From contig SDOX01000018.1 in NCBI GenBank assembly GCA_004565275.1, positions 100,130-164,129 on the forward strand: a stretch of 64,000 bases of DNA, given 5' to 3'. Both the position numbers and the translations under genes were made by a program. Shown piece after piece: positions 21,101 through 31,912 of this stretch. Each line of letters begins with the position of its first letter. Position 1 is the first letter of the stretch. The notes under the pieces are model-generated. The model did not search any database. It had not been told where the DNA came from and was given only the letters and a program-made list of their open reading frames with translations. Origin of the DNA: Nannochloropsis salina CCMP1776 (taxonomy: Eukaryota; Sar; Eustigmatophyceae; Eustigmatales; Monodopsidaceae).

Positions 21101-22797
21101 ACCCCGGTCTCCGTGTTGAGGGCGAGGAGGAGGAGGGTGGGGGAGGAGGAGGGAAGGGAGGAAGAGGGGCGTTCCGCAAGACACATGAGCCAGGGGTCTT
21201 GTCCGGGGGCGGGGGCAGCGAGGGGGAGGGCAGCCTCCTCCCCGCCTTCCGCCAAGACTTCACTCACGTCACCCCCCTCCCCTTCCACCGCCTCACTCAA
21301 GCCTTCTTCCTCCCCTCCTTCCCCATCTAACATTTCCTCTTCCCCTCCTCCCTTCCCCCCTTGACCTCCCCACAAAGCCTTCAGCCCTCCCCCTCCCCCT
21401 CCCCCTCCCCCTCCCCCTCCCCCCCCACCACCCCCACGCCCATGTTCGCAAAGACCAAGGCGGGGTCATCCTCGTTGTAGGTACAACGTGTGAAGACGCC
21501 TGCCAGTTCGCGTTGAAATGTGCCACTCTTGGCCCCCGACGCCGACAGCCCCGCGGCTTTAAGAGCCGCTGTTTCCGTCTGTCGCACCACCCCCACCTTG
21601 AATCCCGCCTCCACCAGCCGTTTCAAATGTACCTGCGGGCGTGACCATGGAAGAAAGAACGGATTTGATTTTTTTCAAATAAAGAATTACAACGAGAGGA
21701 ATCCTTCGTAAAGCATGCGACGGGCCGATTGCCCTCTCCAACATCCTCCGTTTTCCATTGGGGAATCAAAAGAAAGAAAAGGAAGAACATATGCCGACCT
21801 TGATCCGGAGGGTGGGAATGGAGGCCACGTAGAAGGCGTGGTCGATGTAAGTGTAGATCCCCAGGACCTGGCTGGCGTGCAGGGCGTCCTCCCCGAAAAA
21901 CCGGACCCGATAACCGCACTCGACCAGCAGCAACGTGTCCGGGTGAGCCCTCTTCAAGGCCACCACCTGCTGCTCCAAGGGCGTCAGCCGCGTGCTCCCT
22001 GCCCCTGCCTTCCCTTTGGAGGCGGACGCCGCCGCTCTCCCTTTTCCTGCACGGGCCCTGGCACTGCCTCCCTCTGTCTCTGGCAGCAAAGCCGCCAGGG
22101 TGCCCCGGATAGGGCCGCCCGTCTTCTCCCCCTTCTCCTGGCGCCCTCCCTCCCCTTCCTCCTCCTCTGCCTCCTCTTGGCTGGCCTTGGCGAGCTGGCG
22201 GATGAAGCGTGCCTGTCGTTGGTGGGATGGGGCGACCTTCCTCATCTCGGCTTGGGATGGAGGCGAGGGAGGAGGAAAAGGCCGCGGGGCACCAGGACCT
22301 TGTCCGACGGAAGACACAAGCTTTTCGGACGTCTTGGGCCCACTGCCGTCTCGTTTCCCCTGATAGTCTTCCACAATCATCACCTCCTCCCCGTCCTCCT
22401 CCCCGCTTTCAGGACCCTCCCCTTCCTCCACTTCCTGCTCTTCTTCCTCTTCTTCCTCCGCTTCTCGATAGGTTCCCATCTTCGCTGAGGCACGAGGGCG
22501 AAGGCGCGTCAGCCGTAGCCGTTTAGAGTGAGGTGCTTGCGTTAGACTCCCATTAATTGCATGGCCGGAGTACGGACTGCAGGAGGAGGAGGAGGAGGAG
22601 GAGGATGAGGAGGAGGAAGGAGGGCCCGATGGCGGTCTCTTCTTGGGAGGAAGGTGAGGGGAATGCAAGCAAGGAGTGGTGTCAGAGGTACTGGAGGAGG
22701 TGAAGGGTGAGGTAGGGGTAGGGGTGGCAGCAGAGGGTGCTTTGCTGCGAAAATATCGGCTTATTGACGTCTGAGAGGACATGGTAGAGGAGCTCAC
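18126..22797 (-). CDS. MSH3: DNA mismatch repair protein MSH3
   Basis: Exons: 21799-22797, 21632 to about 21390, about 21380 to 19760, and 18126-19557. The N terminus carries a PCNA box, Q9-T-S-I12-S-R-Y15-F16. A disordered acidic stretch follows, then LTPLEQQVVALKRAHPDTLLLVECGYRVRFFGEDA and VHLKRLVEAGFKVGVVRQTETAALKAAG, the mismatch-binding domain of MSH3. Connector, lever and clamp regions follow. The ATPase has Walker A TGPNMGGKSTYIRT (plus-strand 19090-19125), STFMVELWNAGFIL, and Walker B LVILDELGRGTATYDG. MSH3 pairs with MSH2 (MutSbeta) to repair insertion-deletion loops. The product is about 1,400 residues, enlarged by acidic inserts and tail. The exon 2 frame runs into a stop near 21381 in a GGGGGA repeat, while the next domain continues in another frame from about 21375, so an unplaced intron or a repeat-length error lies there. 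Confidence 0.92.
19709..19751. repeat. (GGGA)n tract in MSH3 last intron
   Basis: About ten GGGA units on the plus strand, beginning a few bases inside the intron after donor GTATGT. The transcript reads CCCT here. Confidence 0.9.
21389..21420. repeat. (CCCTCC/CCCCCT)n hexamer tract in MSH3
   Basis: Tandem CCCCCT units on the plus strand next to a C homopolymer. This is where the MSH3 reading frame changes, so it is a likely site of length error or a hidden intron edge. Confidence 0.8.
22565..22620. repeat. GGA trinucleotide tract encoding poly-Ser in MSH3
   Basis: Imperfect (GGA)n on the plus strand. It is read as TCC (Ser) codons in the disordered N-terminal region of MSH3. Confidence 0.75.
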
Positions 22798-23890
22798 GAT
22801 GGAGGAGAGTAGTCCTTCGGAGAGTCAATTGGTTCTAAGAAACCGAGGCTGTGAAGGTGCTCTCCTTTCGCTCACTTGCTTTCCTGTCCTATGATAGATC
22901 GAGTAAAAAATGTTAATTTTTCCATAGAAGAAAACGTGAAACCAACCATGCAACAAGCAGGGGGAGGAGGTATTGAGGAGCTCCCACACGTGCGGCTTTG
23001 GTCATTCAATCACAATCCATCTTTTCGCGCCTTTCACACGGACATAAACGACATTGCTCGCTAGGCACCTCAAGTATACTGCTCCCCGTTCAAGTCACGT
23101 GATACGAATCGATAGAAATGCCTCCCTGTTTTCCGTCTGAAGGAGGGGTATTACTGGTGTCTTCCGCCAGACCACTTTGGCGAGCAGCGCGACAGAGTTA
23201 AAAACCTCTACAACACAGTGCGCGGCAAACATGGGGTAAGTTTCCATTGAACAAAGTTGATGCAGAGATGACTGTGACAGCATCAGTGCAAAATGCCAGC
23301 CTTGTCACGACGACATAAATTTTTCTACCTTTTCCCGATTTACCTCTTCCATGTGGGTCGTTGTTTCTTGCTTTCAGGACTAATAGCATAGGGCAATTTA
23401 AACTAATGAAAATCTCAATTTGATGCACATTTCTTGGCTGAGTTACGAAAAAATGGTGATGATGGACCTCGCCACCATTTTTCCCCGTTGCAACCAAAAA
23501 ATTGCCAGCTTTTCCGTCGAACAACAACTGATGAGGCCCATGAGACACCTTTGTTCTCTCCAAGGTCAACGCATGATAAATGAAGGTTGTCATACTGTAG
23601 TTTCCTTCGCTGAAACAAATACTCATCTTGAGTTTTGAGCACAGCACCGCTAAAATTGTGCGGGAGGAGAGTAAAAAAACCTTTTCGTTATTTTTTTAAT
23701 CCCTGCGCCAAAAGACCTCTCGCACGTGTACTTCCAAAAACATCTGTACACTATCACACGTAAGTACGCATATCTGTGGCGGTCCCCATTTCTCTCAGAC
23801 TCAGAGAGTCTCTGCTTCTTTAAGCCCTTATCCATTCGTATTCGGTAGCATGTGCCAATCATCTTCAACCTTACGAATCGCACACCGTGC
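22798..23890. other. intergenic
   Basis: AT-rich spacer upstream of MSH3. Only short overlapping frames without family resemblance. Confidence 0.6.
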
Positions 23891-24385
23891 TTAAAACTTT
23901 CGAGATTTGATTTTGTTTGAATCCTTGAAATACACGTCGTACGAAGTCTTCTCGTCGGGTGAGGCAATCTGGGGCTCTGGCTGTGGTCCGTACAGCCACC
24001 ACCCGAGCAAGCCAAATATAGGAACGAACAGACCCGCAAACAAGATTGGGACGATGACGTCTTTTTTATTGGCGAAATATTCCGTAGCAGGAACGATGAC
24101 ATCCTCATCCTTGTCTACCAGCGTATTTTGTCCGTATTTCATGGGAGTAGCTCTCTTCTTCTGTCCTGCCCCAGTTTGCGTACCTTTATTTTTGCCAGCT
24201 GTGGGATTACTTCCCGCATCCTTTTTCTTGCCCCCTCCCCACAAATGCAACCGAGTTGGGCTTAATGTCACATGCGACGAATGAGGGGCGACAGTGATTG
24301 AGCGAGGCATACTGGGAACAAACGCCGTGGCAGCACCGAGGGCGATGAGGACGAGCAGGAGCACTGAAGTAGGTGGCGGAGTCAT
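23891..24385 (-). CDS. small single-span membrane protein with plastid-type leader
   Basis: Single exon, 164 residues from the ATG at 24385; an in-frame ATG at 24436 is possible. The start MTPPPTSVLLLVLIALGAATAFVP is a signal peptide whose predicted cleavage leaves Phe near +1. In heterokont algae this bipartite leader (A-F-x-P type) sends proteins into the complex plastid. A basic, Gly/Lys-rich stretch follows, then one transmembrane span (DVIVPILFAGLFVPIFGLLGWWLYG) and a short polar tail. I do not recognise the family. It may be a thylakoid or envelope component, which is inference from the leader alone. The gene diverges from the other leader-bearing gene at 25172. Confidence 0.8.
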   Translation of the reverse strand: MTPPPTSVLLLVLIALGAATAFVPSMPRSITVAPHSSHVTLSPTRLHLWGGGKKKDAGSNPTAGKNKGTQTGAGQKKRATPMKYGQNTLVDKDEDVIVPATEYFANKKDVIVPILFAGLFVPIFGLLGWWLYGPQPEPQIASPDEKTSYDVYFKDSNKIKSRKF

Positions 24386-25171
24386 GGTTCGTGTCTCAAA
24401 TGCGACGCCTGTGTCAGTGACAAGAAACACGTTCAAGTATCATGCGGAAATTCTCGACATTAACGCCAACTTCGAACATTGTGCCCACGCTGGCAGGAAT
24501 GGAAAATCCCTCCTTTTCCTGTAGACCTGCACCGGGTTTGGACAGGGTCAAAACCCGACAGGCGGTCGACATCCGACTGCCACATCATCACCAAGCCAAG
24601 GGCATTTTGGGCCCTCACAGCCATTACCACGGCGCACGCTACCATATTGAGAAAATCTGTATTATCGAAGGGTACATTTTGAAAGGCCGGATCTTTAGAG
24701 GGGGGCAGGCGTTGAGGAGGGTGCTGACATGCCGCTTGTTGCAAACCTGTCATTCGATCTCCTCCCTCGGGGGAATCTTACGGCGAGCGAGAGCCGACTC
24801 TTTGTTGGATAAATTTCACGATGGGACATCATATTTGCCACAATCATGCAAACATATCTGTCTATCCGGCCAAACGTGTGAGAGTTGTGCACGTTGCTAT
24901 GTGACGATGCATGCAGCCACATCGTTGCTGCATCCTTCCACCATACTTGACATCCGCCCCCCCTGAAAATCACGAGGGGGAGACTCGCCTTTGAAGTTTG
25001 AAGTCGCCTACATACTGTGACGTGTAGTCGTTTTTACATTATAAGTTTCGACGGGATTTGCGAAGGGATTGATGCCTACCAATGATAGTGTATGCAAGGC
25101 TAGGTTTCTTAAATTCAGACAAACTGAGACATGTTCCCGTCCAACCAGGCCATTTCCCAACCCCGCACAGC
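24386..25171. other. intergenic between divergent plastid-type genes; uncertain frames
   Basis: Two overlapping frames are open here: plus 24442-24966 (Cys/His-rich, 174 codons) and minus 24460-24753 (with a hydrophobic VACAVVMAVRAQNALGLVMMW). Neither shows a recognisable domain or clear splice partners. I leave both uncalled; the region probably holds the two promoters. Confidence 0.4.
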
Positions 25172-26422
25172 ATGAACCACTTGGCAACAAGGCACCTCAA
25201 GGCTTGGGTTGTATTTTTCCTGGTGCCCGTCTCAATCCGTGCCTTTAAGCCTCTTTCTTCGCGCCCCACCCTTGCCCACCCTTCCCACTACATGCCTTCC
25301 CCCGGGATTTCCCGCAACCTCCATCCTCCCCGACCCTTTTCCTCAAGCACTGCACCATCATCTTCCCTCCTCCTTCCTCGTCATGCATGGCCTCAGACCC
25401 GGGATCCGACACCTCTCCCTCCGGACTACCCACTTGCAGCCGCACGTGTCGGCATCACGGTGCTTGCATGCCTTCTTACCTCCTATTCCCACACGTCCCA
25501 CCAAGCCATGTGTGCCAGCCCCGTCCTCGCCTCGGCCGCTGTCACCTTGGCAGCAAGTCTGATTGCTCCGGGCCTGGGCCAGGCCGCGATGTGTGGCTCC
25601 TTTGCGGGCATGTCCTCCCCACTGCTACTCCCTTCTTTTGCCGTGACTTTGGCCACAGGTGTCTGCACCTCCATCCTCTTCGAAGCCTTCATTCACTACC
25701 GAAACGCCGCCTTGGGTCTGGGCGGACGGCTAGGGGCAACGGCATTTTTGGCTGTGAATCTTATCGCTGCCTCACAGGGGCACTTCGTGGTTCCTGCTAG
25801 CACTTCTCCTTTCTCCTTTTCTTCCCCCATCCGATTTTCCCTGTCACTCCCAGCCCTCCTCCAATTCATAAAGACCTCCCCCTACCTGCCCTTGACCGTG
25901 GTTTATGGAGCCTTGGGCTCGGTGGCCACGATCGCTTTGCGGGAAGCCAGCGACGACAACGCGGCAGCCGATCCTGTGCGGGCCGCGGCCGTGGTGGGGC
26001 TTATCGGTGCCCTGACCGTTGGTGTGTATGGCCACACCAGTTTGGGTTCCCTGGCTGCCTACGGCGGGGCCTTTGTGGGCATGTCGTTGCCCTCCCGATT
26101 GTTGTACGGCGCGGAGCCGGTCCTTCCCCCTCTATCCCCTGACTCGTCCTCCGACCCCGCCCTCCCAGCCGCTGGAGTTCCCCCCCCGTCCCTCCCTTCC
26201 CTTTCCTTGACGTCTGGAAAATTATTGGCCTCGTTTTCCCTTGCGGGGGCTCTGGGAGGGGCAGTGCACGGTCTGACTTTGCATCTCGGGTGGTGGACCC
26301 TGCCTGTCGCTGGATGGGGGGGGAAAGCGGGCATGTGTAGCTTTGTAGGTGTCTTGATATTTAGAGGGCTGGTGCGAAGCTGCAGCGGGCTCAAGAACGC
26401 GTGGACAAAGCGGAGGGCGTAG
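25172..26422 (+). CDS. polytopic membrane protein with plastid-type leader
   Basis: Single exon, 416 residues from the ATG at 25172; an in-frame ATG at 25082 exists but would bury the signal peptide. The start MNHLATRHLKAWVVFFLVPVSIRAFKP is a signal-peptide-like leader ending in Ala-Phe, as in heterokont plastid precursors. A Pro/Ser-rich transit-like stretch follows. The rest is Ala/Gly/Leu-rich with about eight likely membrane spans, including ASAAVTLAASLIAPGLGQAA, RLGATAFLAVNLIAASQG and AAAVVGLIGALTVGVYG. The internal repetition of small-residue helices and the recurring FAGMS/FVGMS motif suggest a duplicated half. I do not recognise the family; a plastid envelope or thylakoid transporter-like role is inference. 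Confidence 0.8.
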   Translation: MNHLATRHLKAWVVFFLVPVSIRAFKPLSSRPTLAHPSHYMPSPGISRNLHPPRPFSSSTAPSSSLLLPRHAWPQTRDPTPLPPDYPLAAARVGITVLACLLTSYSHTSHQAMCASPVLASAAVTLAASLIAPGLGQAAMCGSFAGMSSPLLLPSFAVTLATGVCTSILFEAFIHYRNAALGLGGRLGATAFLAVNLIAASQGHFVVPASTSPFSFSSPIRFSLSLPALLQFIKTSPYLPLTVVYGALGSVATIALREASDDNAAADPVRAAAVVGLIGALTVGVYGHTSLGSLAAYGGAFVGMSLPSRLLYGAEPVLPPLSPDSSSDPALPAAGVPPPSLPSLSLTSGKLLASFSLAGALGGAVHGLTLHLGWWTLPVAGWGGKAGMCSFVGVLIFRGLVRSCSGLKNAWTKRRA

Positions 26423-27285
26423 AGAAACTGCTTGTGGGACCCGGGGTAATTTCCTAAAATTATGAAATTGGATAAATAAAGTGCGGGAGCAGAAAAATAA
26501 GCAATCTAAGGAAAATAATGCAGCCACAAGAGTTCGCGCGAGATAAAATTCCACCAAAGTGCACGTCAATTTTATTACTTATATTGAAGAAACGCATACG
26601 TAGATCTGGTCCGTGGATGATTGAGCTTGTTTGCTTTGTCTCGGTTAAATCGTTAATAAGAGAAGGACGTAACGTGTCGTCCAAAAGAGGAATAAAGGAT
26701 GTGAAAGACATCATGACAAGGCAGCATGCTCCTGCCTACTGACCTGTCAAAAAGCAGGCAAGCTGCATCTCTTGAGTCCCTGGAAAATCGTAAGTGAACT
26801 TCACACAAGTTGCCGCATACACCATGACCTGTGGATAGATGCTCAGTACTGAGAAAGCTCCCGACTGAGTGAGACGTCTCGAGCTGCGGCGTTGAGAAAT
26901 GACCTTTCAATCAACCACGCGAGATATTTGTTCGTCTAAAACATCACCAGGGTTCTCTGCGGTGGCGTATGAGTTCCTTTTTTCTTGTAATAGATGTTTA
27001 GTGCATCGTAGAGCGTGCCCGTGATGTCACGTTGGGCCGCAGAGTCTGATCACCAGCGAGCGGCCCTACAGAGTAGCAAGGGCGTGTGGTAATCGTCTGA
27101 ATAAACGTCACGTAGACGCCCGATTAACACGTCAGAGGGATTGCTCGACACGATTACTTTTACTTGGGTGTTCACTGTCTTTGCCTACGTTCTTCATGTC
27201 CGTATCGTAGTCGCCTTACCTTCCCTCCTCTTTCCCTCCTCCAAAGGGCTCGATAACTCTTCTGCTTGCATCCCATCCGACCCTG
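26423..27285. other. intergenic
   Basis: AT-rich spacer upstream of PEX10 with no supported feature. Confidence 0.6.
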
Positions 27286-28994
27286 ATGGAGGATGGGAAT
27301 ACGAGAAGTCCCGCGCCTTCGACTCAAGAAAATAGACCTACCGCTGATGCCTCCGCTCACTCGAGTGCTACGAGTAACCTCGCCAGCTTTCGGAGGAAAC
27401 TTAACTTACCGCTAGCGGCAGGACCTGACATCATGCTGTCTTGGGAGAAAGATGCGTTTTACGCGAAGCAAATCCACACTCAATTAAAGGTACGTGCATC
27501 ATTTTTTGGAGTCATTCTCGATCATATTCATGCAAGGCCGGTATTCTTCCAGGGTGGTGCCTCCACCCTCTCCTCAACAACATACGCATTGTTTGCCTGA
27601 ACGCCTGGGGTGCCTGCGCGTCCCCTTTCTTTTCCTATCACCCACAGGAGCTGGCGGAAGTGGTGTTGGGGGCGGGAATGGCGGAGCTAGTAGATCCTGA
27701 AGTGCAATCTGTCGGCGATCTTTTGTATTACACCCTCACATACTGCACGGGAGGAAGACAGAGTTTAGGGCAAGAGTACTGCCGCCTGATGCTCGTTGAG
27801 CAGGTGAATGGGCAGGGTAGGAAAGGGGGAAGGGAGCTTTTCCTCCCGCTGAGCGCGGCCAGGAGCGTGGTGTTCGTGCTCGGGACCGTCTTGACCAACT
27901 ACGTCTGGGAGCGGGTGATCCGTCGAGAAGGCTGGCAAGGAGACTATGCGCAGCTCGTCCGTCAGCGGCGGCGGGGCGGTAGAGGCGGGGACGGAGGAAG
28001 GGCAAGAGGTGAAGGAGGGGAAGGAGCAAGGGCCAGGGAGGGAGGATCCTTGTCTTCGCCTCCTGCAGCTCCTCGTTCCCACCCACCGGGTTACCCTCCC
28101 ACCTCCGCCCCCCTCCTCCAGCGCTGCCTCCAGCGTCTTCGTCGCCTCCTCTCCCTCCTCCTCTCTTCCCCCGCCTACCTCTTTCTGGCTTCCCTCCTCC
28201 CCTCCCCCCGTGACGCCCTCTTCCGGACCCTGCATCGCCTACATCTGATGGTCTTCTTCCTGACCAACCGTTACTTCACACTGGCCATGCGGGTGGCGGG
28301 CGCGCGAACCATATTCACCCGGGATATGGGGGGGGGAGGGCCAGAAGGAGAAGGGGGAGGAAGCGGCCCGCGCCGGGCGAGTTACGTTGCGATTGGTGTC
28401 TTGATCCTGATGGAAATGGGTTTGAGAGCCTCGTCGAGCGTCATGTCGTCCCTGCGTCGGCTGTGGGAGGAGCATCGTCGGCGGGAGGGCGAGCGTCAAC
28501 AAGGTCTACTGGGTGATGGGTTAGACCCTCCCCCCTCTCTAGTCCACGTTCTCGACCCCCCCGCGTCCTCCCCCTCCACTCCAGAGACTGAATCAGGACG
28601 TGGACAAGGACGAAGCGACCCGGATCGGGACAGAGACGGACGGGGAAGGCCGGGTGAAGCCAGGGAGAGAAGCAGTTTATTGCACTCCACATCATATACA
28701 CGCACGCTGCTGACAGAGACGCGAGTGCCGTCAGGCGCCGCCGCCTTCGGATACCGGAGTCGGGGCAACAGCTTGGAGGTGGACAGCTTTAGGGAAGGAG
28801 GAATCGAGGAAAGGAAGGAGAAGAAATGTGCCCTGTGCATGAGTACCCGGAAAAATCCTGCCATTACACCCTGTGGACATGTCTTTTGTTGGAAATGCGT
28901 CTTGGCCTGGTGCAGCGAGCAACCCGAGTGTCCGCTCTGTCGGAGCAAGTGTCCTCCTCAGGCCGTCCTGCATGTGGTCAATTTGGGGATCTGA
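27286..28994 (+). CDS. PEX10: peroxisome biogenesis factor 10 (PEX10, RING E3)
   Basis: Two exons, 27286-27489 and 27648-28994, phase 0, giving 516 residues. Residues about 50-75 (PDIMLSWEKDAFYAKQIHTQLKELAEVVLG) and SVGDLLYYTLTYCTGGRQSLGQEYC match the PEX10 N-terminal region. Membrane spans follow (YLFLASLLPSPRDALFRTLHRLHLMVFFLTNRYFTLAMRVAGAR). The C terminus (about 462-500) is a C3HC4 RING: CALC, CGHVFC, CVLAWC, CPLC. PEX10 works with PEX2 and PEX12 in the peroxisomal membrane to ubiquitinate the import receptor PEX5. The protein is longer than the usual 300-350 residues because of Gly/Arg- and Pro-rich inserts before the membrane part and before the RING. Confidence 0.94.
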
Positions 28995-29213
28995 AGCTGC
29001 AATGAGAGAAGTTTTTATGCCCGTGAATTGCGCGTGATGTTACGCGGATGAGCATGTTAGGGAAAAAAGTACCTGTACAGTTCATGTGTGCTTGAGATTG
29101 AAAGAAGGTTTTTATTTACAACGTAACACTGAAGAAGGCCTTTTCTATTTTTTTTTAATATTTTTTCCCATACTGTTTCTTGTGGAACAACCAATGAAAT
29201 AAAATCCCGTGAC

Positions 29214-29575
29214 TCACTGTCCTCCCCCTTCAAAGTAGCCTGCTGACTGCAAGCCTATGTGCGTGACAGGAAATGAATCGGCGTCACACAACTTACGCCA
29301 TAAATCAAGTCGCAGATATGACGACGAGGATGTTGTGGCTAACCCCGCCAATTTTTGGAGCCTCCGTCTACTTTACCTTTAATATATGGAGACAAAGACT
29401 TCATGCGTCGGAAGCTGAGCACAAATTCGTCCTCGACCTCTTCTTGTAGCGGCCCATATTCAAACCTCCCGCGTCTGCGGAATTGAATGGTGCCCACCAT
29501 CGCTCTTTCTGACCCGATCACCCTGATGTTTCGGTGCACACTCAACAAGTAAAGAGGTGTCCACTTGACAAGCAT
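29214..29575 (-). CDS. small unrecognised two-exon protein
   Basis: Exons 29377-29575 and 29214-29254 join in phase 1 to 79 residues. Exon 1 has an ATG, MLVKWTPLYLLSVHRN, and the segments FEYGPLQEEVEDEFVLSFRRMK and SLSPYIK. The GTAAAG donor and an ACATAG acceptor extend it with GLQSAGYFEGGGQ and a stop. The reading frame has ordinary protein composition and the junction is clean, which is why I call it. The family is unknown to me; the hydrophobic/basic start would allow mitochondrial import. It lies 148 bp from, and diverges from, PRMT10. An unrelated plus-strand frame also overlaps the first exon. Confidence 0.5.
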
Positions 29576-29723
29576 GGCTGAGTGTGCCCTTTTTGCATTA
29601 AATGCTAAGGTTTGCGGTCTTGGCGTGGCGAAGCGAATTCCCGTGCTAGAAAGATACTGCATTGTTCGTCAAAATTCACATATCTTCTCCGGCGCATACG
29701 CTCCCCTGTCTCGTAGGTGGGGA

Positions 29724-31269
29724 ATGGAAAATTTAGCCCCAAATGGAACGAGCAATGGGGATAATGGCGGCAAATTCGATTCGGAAATCGAGGACATGAC
29801 GGGGAAGACGGGAAGTTTTGGCAGCATGAAAGACGATTCGACTATCATGAAGGGCGACGCGGGGGCAAAGGCTAAGGATTTTGCAGAGTATTTCTGCTCA
29901 TATGCGTATTTGTATCATCAGGTAATGCATGTTAAGCATCCTCCGATTAAGGTCCCTCCTTTTGATTCGAGGAAACGGCGTGTTATATTCACATGTGCCC
30001 TTTCCTTGTAATTGGTCTCTCAGAAACAAATGCTTACCGACCATCGGCGGATGTTTGCGTACCACGAAGCAATCATGAAGAACTCGTCGATTTTCGAGGG
30101 AAAGACAGTCGTGGATGTGGGTACTGGCACGGGAGTTTTGGCTGTGTGGAGTGCCAAGGCGGGGGCGAAAAGGGTTGTGGCAGTGGAGTATACCGGTAAG
30201 AGGAGGCATGGAAGGGGGGGAGTTATGGGCCGAGGAATGTAATGCGACTGAGCTGTTGTTCGCGGGGAGAAGGCATGTTAGCTCTCCGCTTGATCCACTG
30301 CACGGATGTGGTGAAAGCCAATGTCAGCTGTGCCTTCTCCTACAGCCTTTCTCACCTTTTTTCCTCTCCTTTTCGTGGCTTCTGGTGCTTGAATTAGACA
30401 TGGCCAAAATGGCCCGGGTGATTGTGGCGCAGAATGGCGTGGACGCAATTGTGGAAGTCCAGCAAGGCTCAGCGGAGGAAATGGAAGGGGTGGAGCCAGG
30501 GTCGGTGGACATCATCGTAAGCGAATGGATGGGTTACTTCCTGCTGCGCGAGAGCATGCTCGACTCTTTGGTACGAGTCCGGGAGAAGTACTTGAAAAAA
30601 GAGGGCGGGCACATGTTTCCCTCCCACGCCACCATGTACTGGGCCCTGATCGAGGACGAGCGGGAACGACAGGTCAAGGAGCAAGAATACCAGCAGGCCC
30701 TGGAGGACTGGCAAACCTTTTCGCACCAGACCAAAGAATTCTACGACTTGGACATGGCCGGGTTGACCGCCCAGTACGAGGAGGAGCAGAAGGAATACTA
30801 CCTCCTCTCCTCCTCCTGGGCGGAGCTACGGGCGGAGCAGGTGGTGGCTGAACCCGTCGTCATCCGGCGCTTGGACTTGAAATCCTGTACCTTCGAAGAG
30901 ATCAAAGGGGTGCCCGAAACTCCATTCAAATTCGTGATTCCCCCCAAGGACAATAACGAGCCCGTGTACGTGAGTGGTTTTGCCGGTTGGTTCACCACGG
31001 ATTTCTTCGGGAACGCTCCTGGCATCGAACCCTTGCCGCACCCGACGACCTTGAGCACGGCGCCCGACGTGGGGTACACGCACTGGGGGCAGCAGGTCTT
31101 CCACTTAGTAGTGGGGTTGGAGCTCTTTCCCGGGGACGTCGTGGAAGGAACGGTGGCCTTGGTGCGACAGGTGGAAAACGCTCGCCTCTACCACGTGGAG
31201 GTGGCGTTTCAAGTTCGTCGGGGGGGCGTCACGAGCAAGCTGGTCAGACATAAGTACCAGATGCCTTGA
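29724..31269 (+). CDS. PRMT10: protein arginine methyltransferase, PRMT10 type
   Basis: Three exons, 29724-29921, 30024-30195 and 30398-31269, give 413 residues in phase. The start of the core, AEYFCSYAYLYHQKQMLTDHRRMFAYHEAI, resembles plant PRMT10 more than PRMT1, 5 or 6. Motif I is VVDVGTGTGVLAVWSA (about 95-110). The double-E loop SEWMGYFLLRESMLDS holds both catalytic glutamates (E166, E175), and the THW loop reads YTHWGQQVF. Known PRMT10 enzymes make asymmetric dimethylarginine on histone H4R3 and regulate plant flowering; the target in an alga is unknown. The frame is open further upstream to 29565, but the ATG at 29724 gives a normal-length disordered head. Confidence 0.94.
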
Positions 31270-31912
31270 CGTCACGAATGGAAAAAGAAGAAGCTTGGCG
31301 GAGGTCCTGTACAGATAGTGACCGCAGCAAGGGGGCTGTGAGGACTGTGGGGTGACAGTGTGCATGGCCAGACCGGTCGACTCGTCTTGCAGCAACATGG
31401 TAGTGCGTCGACGTGCGGCCCCCACGAAAGATAAAAATAAAAAGCTTGGTAACGTTTCCGGAAAGTGACTATTCGTGGAGATTTTGGCGGGTGAAGGTTA
31501 CGGATTAAAGAGGTAAAGGTGTAAAATGTTCATGGAAACATCTTTTTTAATGTATGTGTAGTCAGACCGCTTATGGGCACCCTTCCTCGAGGCTTAAGGA
31601 CCTGGTATTTGCAAAAGATGGATTTAGAACGGTGAGGGAGGTTTACAGGGAAAGAGCGTTGCTTGGAAAGATAAATAGAAAGTAAAAGCGTTGAGGGTGT
31701 GACCCAAGCTGACGAGGAGGAAGCAAGACGCGAAGTAAAGGAAGAACCCAGTCAGTGGATCTGCACCAGAGAAGCTAAGAGCTTTTCAAAGCGTATCTGA
31801 ATGTCTCAATTTATTTGTTCTGTACACATAGACGCTTTGGGCGCTCGACCTGCCTCGCATGACACCCCTTACATACTCCGCCTGCCAAGACCAATTTCAA
31901 TGAAGACTTCTC
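31270..31912. other. intergenic, convergent
   Basis: Between the 3' ends of PRMT10 and NOP10. No feature recognised. Confidence 0.6.

Noticed and set aside
24442-24966. 174-codon plus-strand frame with Cys/His-rich end
   Set aside because: No domain spacing that fits a known zinc finger, and a rival minus-strand frame overlaps it. Left uncalled.
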